From contig JAKLZA010000009.1 of assembly GCA_030704615.1 (NCBI GenBank), positions 62,001 through 126,000 of the forward strand: DNA of 64,000 bases, in the 5' to 3' direction. A program made the position numbers and the translations under genes. This document shows positions 9,754 through 18,359 of this stretch, piece by piece (position 1 is the first letter of the stretch; each line of letters starts with the position of its first letter). The notes under the pieces are model-generated. The model saw only the letters and a list, made by a program, of their open reading frames with translations. It had not been told where the DNA came from and did no database searches. The stretch comes from Takakia lepidozioides (taxonomy: Eukaryota; Streptophyta; Takakiopsida; Takakiales; Takakiaceae).

Positions 9754-10707
9754 TGTTAGAGGACTGTAGGGGACTTAGACACTTATACGGGATCTGTAGG
9801 GTACCCTTAATTTTTGCACAGACTGAGATAAACAGGAACCTTAGGGGTGACAGCAGCGCACTGTAGAGGGGGGTTACATAGCCCACACAGCCGACACAGC
9901 AGTCACAGCCCACACAGCCGTCACAGCCCACACAGCCAACACAGCCCGTCACAGTCGTCACAGCCCACACAGCCGACACAGCAGTCACAGCCCACACAGC
10001 CAACATAGCCCGACACAGTCGTCACAGCAGACACAGCCCGACACAGCCAAACACAGCCAGTCACCGCTTGACACAGCTGTCACGATAATAGGGAACGAAG
10101 AGTAGGACAGGGAACGACTGTGGGGAACAACACCTGTGAAGGGAACATGTTAGTTCACATACGACGGTTAGAGAGGGAAACGGTTAGAACCGCGGATAGG
10201 AGGATAAAGGGAAGAACGGGGAATGATGAGGGGATCATTATTATCATTATTCGGGAAGGACTTCGGAGTCAGGCGGGAGCGGAAGTCGGTGAGCACGATG
10301 AAGGAGGAAAGAGGATTAATAGATGCTTGTTATATGCAAAGCTGTAGGGATATTGTAGAGGAGAATAGAGACACAATGGCTTCGGCCTGATACCTGATAA
10401 ATCATAATCTGATACTTATACGATACAATCACACTGTGTAGAGAGATCTGAGTGAAGCTGTGGATTGAATGGAGGAGTGAAGGAAACCGATAAATTGATG
10501 AAGCAAACTGATACTTAATTATCAATGGTAAGGTAGCTAAGATGAATGCGGAAAAGGAAACAAATAGGAAACACCCCCATGATACACTAGCTGTAGGTCA
10601 TGACTGATTGTTCTGCGCGGGCTGAGTACTTAGAGATTTCCAACTCTTCTATCTTGGAGTTTCCGCCTCGGATAGCGAAGGGATGGGTGAGTAAAAGCCG
10701 CGCGACA
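9754..10707 (+). repeat. 3' LTR of element 1 (954 bp)
   Basis: The LTR starts TGTTAGAGGACTGT and ends GCCGCGCGACA, matching the LTRs at 51920-52914 and 62670-63685. It contains a CACAGCC minisatellite at 9883-10085, shorter than in element 2, which explains most of the length difference. An ATG at 10600 opens a short frame (MTDCSARAEYLE) that in element 2's 5' LTR runs on through the primer site. The next five bases after the LTR are ACATC; their partner is outside the window, so a target duplication cannot be tested. Confidence 0.92.
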
Positions 10708-10789
10708 ACATCAACCAACTCCTCATCACTGGACTCTGAATCTCCATCGCAACTGTCCTCCGTGGGACATGGATGTGCTCGCTCCCAAA
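10708..10789. other. Interrupted host sequence beside element 1
   Basis: The minus strand reads through an acidic stretch (SCDGDSESSDEELVDV) that stops exactly at the LTR edge. This suggests that element 1 landed in a coding or formerly coding acidic segment. Similar Ser/Asp/Glu-rich stretches precede the transposase domain at 16.6 kb and 39.6 kb. It is too short to assign. Confidence 0.3.
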
Positions 10790-11560
10790 ATCAGAAATGG
10801 GGCACCGCATTTCCAAAATTTTGGCAACTCTAAAAACCTCTTATGGAAATGCGGCACCGCATTTCCAAAACAGGGGAGGGACTAAATTTTCCATTTCAAT
10901 GTTGGCATAGTAAAAAGTAATCGGCCGATTGGAAATGCGGTGCCACATTTCCAAAATTTCCATTGTCCACACGCCAGTTTTGGCCTCTCCCGCTCATTGC
11001 ATGGATGCCACCACGCTTACAGAGGTCGAACAAGGAGGTCGAACAAGGAGGTCGAGATGGTGGAATTGGAAATGCGGTGCCGCATTTCCATATTGGGGAT
11101 GGTCGTTGTTCGAACTGCAGGCCCATCAGCAAAAATTGGCACCGCATTCCATTGTCAAAAAAAAGTTGATGACGGACATGGAAATGCGGCGCCGCATTTC
11201 CAGAACGGACATCGCAATTTGTCCATTTGCAGACCCTCTCACGGAAATGCGGTAACGCATTCCATCGAGCTGGTCGGAAATGGGTGCACTTTTCGAAGTG
11301 TTGGACGGAAATGCGGCACCGCATTCCCTTGTCCAAAAAGAAGTTTCCATTGCCAAGCTGGAAATGCGTCGCCGCATTTGCAATGCCAACCTCGTTGTCT
11401 GTCCAATTTATAGACCCGTGTTGGTATTTCGTGTACCTGGACGGAAATGATGCACCGCATTCCATTGTCCGACACTGAAATGCGGTTCATACATTTCCAT
11501 GTCGGCATGGCACCGCATTCCAATGTCCGACATGGAAATGCGGTGCCGCATTTCAATGTC
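10790..11560. repeat. Palindrome array A (GGAAATGCGG / CCGCATTTCC)
   Basis: About ten palindromes of 21-22 bp recur at irregular 35-140 bp spacing, for example near 10847, 10930, 11068, 11180, 11242, 11309, 11361, 11442 and 11533. The arms are GGAAATGCGG and its complement, with a variable two-base centre (GCGCC, GTGCC or GCACC). The spacer sequences are unrelated to one another, so this is not a simple tandem satellite. Open frames here are produced by the repeated palindrome and are not genes. The array borders the gene pair at 11812-13502. Confidence 0.88.
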
Positions 11561-11811
11561 CGACATGGCGTTACTCTGGTATATTCTTGACACATGACTC
11601 TCATACCGGTTACTCTGGTATATTCATCCGGACAGACAAATTGTAGAAATGAGACATCAAATTGTAAACAGTGGGCCAATTCTGACAGTTATTCAACCGA
11701 ATGAAACACAATCATACAGAAGTGAGGTACGATGGGTTTATTGATCGGACACGATGTCTCACATTTACCAACTGCAGACAAAACTAAGCCCTTCCTCCTT
11801 CTACATGGGCT

Positions 11812-12480
11812 TCACCAAGTCGACGGAACTTCCATACCCCTCAAAACAAGCTCATCACTGCTGCGGCACCTCGAGGTAAACTGCAATTCGGTCGTTCTGC
11901 TGCCCTTGCTGGAGCCGACGACAATGTCATGTCCATCAATGATACCACCATCATACATTGACAAGGTCACTGTGGGCCTCATGTGCCCGTGCGATTCGTC
12001 TTCGCAACTCAGCCGAATGTCTCCATACACTGGAAGAGCGGAGTGATCTGCACGTATATAGTTTTCCCCGGTGCCGTCCTCCCTGGTCCACTGGCAGCAG
12101 TTCCAGCGCCAAAGCGAGGCCGTGCGTGATCTGTCCGGCATCCCTTTCCAGCTTGGTATATCGAGGTCAACAATTTTCAGGACCCACGGACCACATTGAC
12201 CCTCGCCCTCACCTCGCTCAAAGCGGTAATAGCCCTCCAGATACTCCATTGCGCGCAAAGACTCTTGCTTGATTCCAGCAGCGTCTGTGAAAACAGAGAG
12301 CCAGACAATGATGTCTCCTGATTCTGGTTTGAACATAGCATAATCGTGGCCATGATAAGGGCAGTCGGCTGGATTCGGCGGCACGGCATCCTTGAAAAAG
12401 AGTAGCGGAGTACGGTCAATGACAGCAGCTCCCGGATGGAGGAGGAGCAGCGCGGTGGCTGGAAAAAGTTCAAGCTAATG
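11812..12480 (-). CDS. Unknown protein, WNCC-motif family, copy 1
   Basis: The minus-strand frame is open from about 12480 to a stop near 11812. The first in-frame ATG is unclear and an upstream exon is possible. The product contains CPYHGHDYAMF, ESGDIIVW, a central RWNCCQWTRE, and a C-terminal block SMYDGGIIDGHDIVVG followed by DELVLRGMEVP. The gene at 12732-13502 encodes the same landmarks in the same order at well under half identity. Protein-level conservation with diverged DNA argues that both were real genes. I recognise no family; the acidic DGG..DGHDIVV block and paired cysteines do not by themselves identify a function. The gene is transcribed away from its partner (head to head, about 250-350 bp between starts). 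Confidence 0.6.
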
Positions 12481-12731
12481 CTGCAATTCCTCACAAACAC
12501 TCCAGGGCACATTTAAATTTCCCCCCTACAGGATCCTGGACCGATGAAGATTGGCTGCTGCATGAATGTAGCCGTTTCAGTTTCCTACCCTGCCATGCAA
12601 ACTATGGGCAGTCACTGCCAGGTGGGCCGATAGCCACTGGACACGACGAAGTCCATCCCCTCTTCGATGTAAATGTTGCGCTGAATTTCCATCCGGGGGA
12701 TGGACTTCGGTGGCAGATCTCAAACTATAAC

Positions 12732-13502
12732 TTGTTGATGAGAAAGATGTATGGGTTCATCCACCGCTGGCGTGATGAACACGTTCCACCTCCGTCGGTG
12801 GGTAAGTGGGACCCAGATGCTCCATTATTGGAGCCCGCACTGCTCTTCCGCTTCGCATCATTTCCAAAATCTAAGGGCTTCGTAGCTGTCCGAAAGGTCA
12901 TCGGCATCCAAGTTGTCCTCAGGTCCTCCTTTGCAAGGATGCCGTGCTTCCGGAACCGGGACGACTGCCCATTTGGAGGCATCGATTATGCAATGTATTC
13001 GGCCACATCGGGAGACATTGTTATCTGGTACACAGATTACAGAGAAGATACTGGTTCGATTGTGGAAACATTGGTGGCTTTTGAGTATATCCTAGGCCAC
13101 TACGCCTTCGAGCGGGGTGACGATCTTGGTCTGAGGAGTCCGTGGCTCCTGCACATCCTCGATTTTGATTTTCCCAGCTACGACGGTCACCCATGCAGAA
13201 GAAGGCGCACTGCTATGCTGTTGCGGTGGAACTGCTGCCACTGGACATGGGTGGACTCCATCGGATAGACCTATTCTCCTGAAGGAGTGCGCTCCTCTTC
13301 TCCATTGTATGGGGACATTCGCATTGGTGTGGACGACGAAAACGTGAAGATTTCCATATTCGATGGTGGTATGATTGAAGGGCAGGACATTGTGGTGAAC
13401 ACCACTAGGGGCGGTACAACGGCTGCAATCGACTTTACCTGGAGGAGCCCCATGACTCATGAGCTAGTTCTGAGAGCAGTCGAAGTCCCATTGACAACGT
13501 GA
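12732..13502 (+). CDS. Unknown protein, WNCC-motif family, copy 2 (frame break near 13265)
   Basis: The first frame (12732-13268) reads MRKMYGFIHRWRDEHVPPP, then CPFGGIDYAMYSATSGDIVIW, YAFERGDDLGLRSPW, LRWNCCHWTWVDSIG and a stop. A second frame (13287-13502) continues with SPLYGDIRIGVDD, SIFDGGMIEGQDIVV and ELVLRAVEVP. Alignment to copy 1 shows these are one protein split by a frame change or a very short intron around 13265. The ATG at 12735 is a plausible start because copy-specific sequence upstream is not conserved. Function is unknown. The gene lies between palindrome array A and the GCTCATG block and so may be cargo of that element. Confidence 0.6.
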
Positions 13503-13854
13503 TTTGTATTCAGTAGGCACAGGGCTAAAGATTTGATTGCACAATCAGCACAATAGACGTGCTTCAAATGCAATTCATGTGGATCAATAAAAACCTCATT
13601 GTGCCCTCTTTTTATTCTATTTTGTGTCCATCATTCCGAGAATGCGTCATTGCTCATTTCGTTTGGGATTGGGAGTGTGGGTGGATTTTGCAAGTGGCTG
13701 GTAGGCTGAAATGGGCCCCCATTGTACAGAGCAGTACCACCCTACCATTCGCGAAACATTGCCTTTCAATATATAATTCTAAATAACATTGCCGAACCTC
13801 CTTCATCGGGAGGTCCTTCTCCCCCTATGACCGTGGCACCCTAAACCCTATTCC
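13503..13854. other. Non-coding stretch after the gene pair
   Basis: AATAAA at 13586 could serve as a polyadenylation signal for the plus-strand gene. I see no further coding sequence or repeat up to the GCTCATG block. Confidence 0.35.
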
Positions 13855-13960
13855 CGCGGACACTCATTTCCGGAAAATAGTGCTGCTCATGGTTTTTTCC
13901 ACACTTACGACTCTGCTCATGGCTCATGCCGCTCATGGCTCATGGCTCATGAAATAGCAG
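13855..13960 (+). repeat. GCTCATG end block 1 (element to the left)
   Basis: CCCTATTCCCGCGG and TTTCCGGAAAATAG precede five to six copies of GCTCATG spaced by CC, G or nothing. The block finishes with GCTCATGAAATAGCAG at 13945-13960 and then an abrupt change to GC-rich sequence. The same final motif occurs at 32183, and inverted at 35856 and 63763; a GCTCACG variant is at 25810. The consistent order (GGAAATAG boxes, then GCTCAYG repeats, then RAATAGYA, then unrelated DNA) suggests a transposon terminus. Confidence 0.6.
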
Positions 13961-14121
13961 CCCCCGGGCGGGGGCTCGCGACCCCCGTATTTTGGCGACG
14001 CCCTTGTGACTGCAGGGCGACGGCCGGGCGTCGCAAATTCTGCGCCTCTCGCGTGCCCGAAAAGGGCGTTTTCCCAATGCTGCGGCATGGCGCGGGCGTC
14101 GCAAAGGCCCCCTTTTTCCTG
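13961..14121. other. GC-rich spacer
   Basis: About 160 bases of very GC-rich sequence contain a GCCCCCGGGCGGGGGC palindrome and repeated GGGCG(T/A)CGC. It sits between the GCTCATG block and the integrase fragment. Nothing coding is supported. Confidence 0.4.
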
Positions 14122-14737
14122 TAGTGTTCAATATGCAAATCATGCTGCAATGGTTTGTCATGGATACCACTGTATCCCTTCAACTTATTGACATTGACTC
14201 TTCCCAGCATCTCTTTATTGATGGTTTGTAACATGGCTGTGTTGTTATCATACATCTTCTGTATGACATAAGGTCCTTTATATGGTGACTTAAGCTTAGA
14301 AGCTTTCATCTTTCCCTTCTTCTGCAACCACAGAACCAAATCACCCGTCTTAAAAGTTTTCAGTTTACCTTCATCAAATTGATCCTTCCTCTTCATTTGA
14401 ATTCTGGTCATGTTATCTGCTGCATCAGCACGTACTTCTTCCACATGATATAATTCATGTTTCCTGACTTTAATTGAATCTTCCAATTCCATTCTCCTTC
14501 CCCATTCAGTTCTCATGGTAGGTAACAAGAATTCCACTCGAAGTAAAGCTTCCATACCATAGACTAATTGGAATGGTGTATACTTAGTGGTGACTTTATA
14601 TGAAGTCCTGTATGACCACAAAGTTGTCAACAACTTTGTATCCCAATCCGTTCTATTTGCATTGACTATCTTAGCCAAAATAGTACGTAGTATTTTGTTG
14701 GTGGCCTCTGCCTGCCCATTACCCTCTGGGTAATAGG
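14122..14737 (-). pseudogene. Integrase C-terminal fragment of an element 1/2 relative
   Basis: The minus strand encodes the end of a Ty3/gypsy integrase, from the catalytic-glutamate motif YYPEGNGQAEA to GYSGIHDKPLQHDLH, matching 4490-5105 of element 1 with scattered substitutions. It is open throughout but has no start, no upstream catalytic aspartates and no LTR. Upstream it is fused in frame to a Pro/Tyr-rich exon (14738-15026). Ends at both sides are abrupt. Confidence 0.9.
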
Positions 14738-15026
14738 TAGGTGGAGGAGAATGGGCATATGGCTGCTGTGGGTAACAACCTGGAGGGGGCCTGTATTGGA
14801 TGTGCGGGTTGTAAGGGTCCGCAGCGCCATACTGATCGGGGGTGGGGTAGGCATGTGGGTAATGTGTGTACGGAGGGTACTGTGGAATAGGTCGTGGAGG
14901 TGGTCGTGCTGCGCCCTGGGACTTGTTTGTAGCAGGGTTGACTTGTTTCAACAACCCCCGCCTCGATGGACTGCCCACCATAGCTACAGTGCCTTCGATG
15001 GAAACTCGTCTCTTCCTGGCCTGCAC
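14738..15026 (-). CDS. Pro/Tyr-rich exon fused to integrase fragment
   Basis: The minus strand encodes ARKRRVSIEGTVAM, then a tract rich in proline and tyrosine (PPPRPIPQYPPYTHYPHAYP, YRPPPGCYPQQPY) that runs straight into the integrase frame. Its upstream edge at about 15022 looks like a splice acceptor (pyrimidine-rich, ending CTGTGCAG). The most economical reading is an exon of a host or cargo gene truncated by, or joined to, a retroelement scrap. The low-complexity sequence does not identify a family. Confidence 0.4.
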
Positions 15027-16247
15027 AGAATAAAAACCAATTCAAACATTAAAGTCAATCAAAGCATTCAAATGAAATCATTCAAACTTTAAAAAAACGT
15101 CGTGCACCTGCCATTTTAATGCTTTGATTGTACTCATCCTACTATGAGCAGGTCCTCATCCCCTCAGCCTCATCAGGTGCCCCACACTTTTGTTTACCCA
15201 GCTTGAAAAGTGGGGGCTGAGCCAAATCTACATGGCAAAGCCTACCTAGTGGGGAGACCTCACAAACCATTGGCATGCTTGTATCAAAGCGTGCATACAA
15301 GAACTTGCATCAGTGGGTAGATGGACTCATGTGAATGGATATTGCATTTTAGTTGTAAACATAAACATCACTGTGTATCAACCTCTTAGTAAGAGCCTTT
15401 GACTTTAACCCAAACTGTCTACACGATGAAGGTATAGCGAAAGGGCTTGATTTCCTATCCCATTGTGGGGTTTCACTACCTATATGCTCGGGCATCCCCT
15501 TCCTTGCTACATGCAAATTTTTCCAGCAATGCCACACCTCCCCAATTTAAAATTCCCAAAGTGAGCTACTGCCATTGAAGTGCCACTCACAAAATAGGAC
15601 TTTGCATTGTACATATTACCCAGAATTCCCGAAAGTCTTCTGCAGAGAACTTTCCAAATGTGATTGCATTCAAAGTTGTGCCACGTCCACTACCAGATTT
15701 TCTGTGGCTTCCACCTTTCAACCTCTTATGTGTGGGAAGTGCATTTACATCCTGGAATGCTAAGAAAGTCTCAGACATGTTATGTACATTTGCATGCTTC
15801 CTTCATGCTGATGCTCAACATGTCGCGCACCTCACTTCGGTAAGCTCCCCCCTCAAGTCATAGTTACTTGCTTGATGCACGCGCCTAACTCCCAACCTGG
15901 CCGCCGGGCCAACTTGGAGCTTCGGCTGCTCACCGGGGCATAACGGCCCCCCTTCGATCTCCCAAAGAACCCTCCAACGATTTGGAACCAGCGGAATTCC
16001 CTTTTGTAGTTGGCAGTCCGGAACAGCTCCCCACTCTTTGGTCGCTTTCCGGCTCGCTCGCTTACTCACTAGTTTTTTATCACCAACGGGCTTGCACCGT
16101 TCTCGGGGTTACTACTCCCTATATATACTTCTGTAGCTGTCCGCGGGGGTTTCACAAACAACCATGCCATTTTATGGCGAACCACCACGAACACCCTCGA
16201 CTCCCGGTGATGAGTCACGGTGAGTCTTGGCCCACCCACCACGGCCC
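15027..16247. other. No recognisable gene; possible promoter near 16119
   Basis: No frame in this stretch shows a conserved motif. A TATA-like TATATATA at 16119-16128, about 25-30 bases after a pyrimidine-rich tract, and a TGAGTCACGGTGAGTC box at 16210 could be promoter elements, but they point away from the minus-strand transposase frame that follows. I see no clear repeat. Confidence 0.25.
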
Positions 16248-17010
16248 CTAATGCCCAACGCAGACCGACCTCCGAAATTTCAAGCCAATGTCGTTATGGA
16301 TGTTCGATGTTTTTGTCCTGCACCAAGGATGTCCGTCATGTTTCTTATCCATGCCCTGTAAAAGCCCAGCCAGTCCAGTGGAAGAGGTGGGAGGGTTGAG
16401 CTCAAATAGGATGTCCCCATCAAACTGTGCTGGCACGTATTGAACCCGTTGCACAGGAAGGGACTCCCAATCAACAAAACGCAGCTCGCTCTTGCACCCA
16501 GGCACACCTGCGAGGGCTTTCAATTTTGGAATGACACTCGTTATCTCTTGCAATTCGTCATCATCCAATGACGGAGTCTGCACTGGCGGAGGAATCTCAG
16601 AAACATCCTCCGAGGACGAGTCTGAAAGAGTCACGAAGGTAGTGGATGTGCTCACCTCTTGTTTCACAGGAACTGTGCCCTTCTGTTGCACGACCGATGC
16701 TGCAGTGCCAGGGGTAACGACCGATCCTGCTGATTGTCTTCTCTCTTTTCCAAGGACACGGTATGTGCCTGGAAGGACTCTCCATTTCCTTCCACACTTG
16801 CCAACCAATGGTTTCTCCAAGTGCCCAGAATCCAAATTCCCATCCTCGTCATACACCTCTTTTGAACAAGGAGAGAACCCAACTCCAGCGGTAACACTGT
16901 AACCAGCTCATCCTCATGAACAACTGCAAACCCATCGTCGTCTGCAGTGGTAGTCAGTGGAAGAGTACCTGCATTGGAATGGAATCGAGCAAGTGTATCT
17001 CGCTCCCTCG
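16248..17010 (-). pseudogene. N-terminal domain of MULE-associated transposase family (fragment)
   Basis: The minus strand carries a Ser/Asp/Glu-rich leader (TLSDSSSEDVSEIPPP), then LRFVDWESLPVQRVQYVPAQFDGDILFELNPP, ending in MDKKHDGHPWCRTKTS. The plus-strand relic at 39588-41090 has the same blocks (DYSKFAIKSVTCLPADVDGNIFYEFPP, MDREHDGHPWCVTKTT) directly before a MULE-like core, which is the only reason for the assignment. Here the sequence stops at 16248 after RRSVCVGH and no core follows. It may be a first exon whose remainder is lost. The domain itself belongs to no family I can name. Confidence 0.55.
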
Positions 17011-17029
17011 ACATGTTTTCCCTCACTGA

Positions 17030-17891
17030 ACGAAAGTTGCGGAATCCTCGAACTGATAGTCCGCAATTACCGAAAGGGGAATTAAGACAAGCAAACCGAG
17101 GTCAACAAAGGTACCTCCAATCCAAAGGTTGCAGGTGATGCATGCAAAGGATGTAGGGATGAGATGCACCTTCACTTCGGAAACAGCAACGCCAAGAGGC
17201 ACTAACCAGAAAAACTGTTTTGAAATACTACAAGAAGCCGTGCTGTTTATGGATGAAAACAAACACTGAAAACGACATGAAACCAACCATTATGAAAAGA
17301 CGGCAACAACCCTGGAGAGCAGTAAACAAGAAGACCACAAATGTCATGAGGTTGTGTTGTGCCAGAAGAGCACAGCACAAACACTGACACTGCAGAAGAT
17401 ACCTCGCACGAATGCGTGGCAAACATGGTCGTATCCGATAGAACCCTTTATGCCGAATGACCCCATGGCGACGGTAACGGTAAAATGCAAACCACAGGGT
17501 AGGCAGTACAACACACGTGGATGCATATGTGAAGCATAACAATTATTGCGGATCTGCAAGAACTGCTCGAAAATGAACTAGCATTAGATTTCTATGGCAC
17601 ATCCGAATTTGAAAGAAAGCAAGAAGGCCGCGGTGTATTGGCAGGCGGCGCAGTACATCTGACATATATCGCTAGTGCATGCAACGGATGTACTTTTTTT
17701 CTAGCGCTTTATTGCTTGGATAATACGGAGACGACGGAATGGATGAATTCCGTTCGCACACAATAACAACACCCGCATCCAAATATGGTTGACAACGTCC
17801 AATTTTGATTTTGGTTACATGCCATAGCAGCACTTGTTACAAATGTCAAACTGGAGAGCTCTAGAGGCATCGTGGGGAGCCCTTGTTTCCA
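17030..17891. other. Non-coding stretch before the methyltransferase gene
   Basis: No conserved coding sequence is visible on either strand. Exons upstream of 17892 belonging to the ParB/methyltransferase gene could lie here, because the exon at 17892 begins at an acceptor-like site (TTGTTTCCAG) instead of a start codon. Confidence 0.3.
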
Positions 17892-18273
17892 GCGGAGGAG
17901 GAAGAGAAGGAAGTCACTATACTTCACGAGCTCTAGAAACAGGAATAGAGCCAGAGATAGAATGAGGATGGAAAGAGTGGACGAAGAGGAAAAGGAGGTA
18001 GAAGAGGGAGTAGAGGAAAGTGTGGCGATGGAGGAGCAGGAATCAGCAGAAGAACAGCAACCCGCCATAGTTCCAAGAACAGATGAAGAGGACACCGCAT
18101 CTGAGGGAGAGACAGCCGAGATGGAAGAGGATGTTGAAGGTGGCCTCACGAGGAGTCTGCCTGCGGGAAAGAGGAAGGGGGAGAGGCTCACGTACACGCT
18201 CGGCGCAGAGAGCAGCCCGAAGCGAAAAGGGTCCCCGGCAATTGGGGAGTCTTCTGGAGCAGCCAAGAAAAAG
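17892..18273 (+). CDS. Basic/acidic leader exon of the ParB-methyltransferase gene
   Basis: The exon starts after TTGTTTCCAG and ends AAGAAAAAG before GTGAAA. It encodes a nuclear-localisation-like cluster (RRRKRRK), a long Glu-rich tract, and a second basic patch (PAGKRKGER ... PKRKGSP). The donor is phase 0, and the next exon at 21216 begins in phase 0 (EKMQSVADEV), so the two join cleanly across a 2.94-kb intron that consists mostly of the hairpin array. The link rests on splice-site form, phase and order, not on homology. The composition suggests nuclear entry and a flexible leader. Confidence 0.45.
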
Positions 18274-18359
18274 GTGAAATCTTTAAGACCCACATTTGTG
18301 TTTCGTTGCTGATATGAATATAGCCCACACAGGACATCTGCACCAAGCTGAAAGCACCG

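Larger units (their letters stand above)
1..10707 (+). mobile_element. Ty3/gypsy LTR retrotransposon, element 1 (5' end outside window)
   Basis: Reading left to right, the sequence holds a gag region, protease, reverse transcriptase, RNase H, integrase, a long third coding region, a polypurine tract and a 3' LTR ending at 10707. The 5' LTR, primer site and start of gag lie before base 1. Element 2 at 51920-63685 is a close relative, and comparing the two exposes three single-base frame changes here (about 2563, 2938 and 8970). The gene order protease-RT-RNase H-integrase defines Ty3/gypsy. The absence of an obvious chromodomain and the extra ORF after integrase resemble the plant Tat/Athila branch (inference). 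The copy is young-looking but not coding-competent as it stands. Confidence 0.95.

Noticed and set aside
9883-10085. CRISPR-like array
   Set aside because: Units are short, degenerate CACAGCC words without unique spacers, inside an LTR of a eukaryotic element.
13850-13875. Telomere repeat (CCCTAAACCCTA)
   Set aside because: Only about two units; the TTTCC boxes next to it recur in other end blocks without telomere units.
13855-13960. Helitron terminus
   Set aside because: No CTRR-type 3' end with the usual short hairpin, no Rep/helicase coding sequence, and inverted copies occur at both ends of a candidate element, which fits inverted-repeat transposons better.
17872-17891. GTG start for the basic leader protein
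   Set aside because: Eukaryotic context; an acceptor-like TTGTTTCCAG at 17882-17891 makes this an internal exon more likely.
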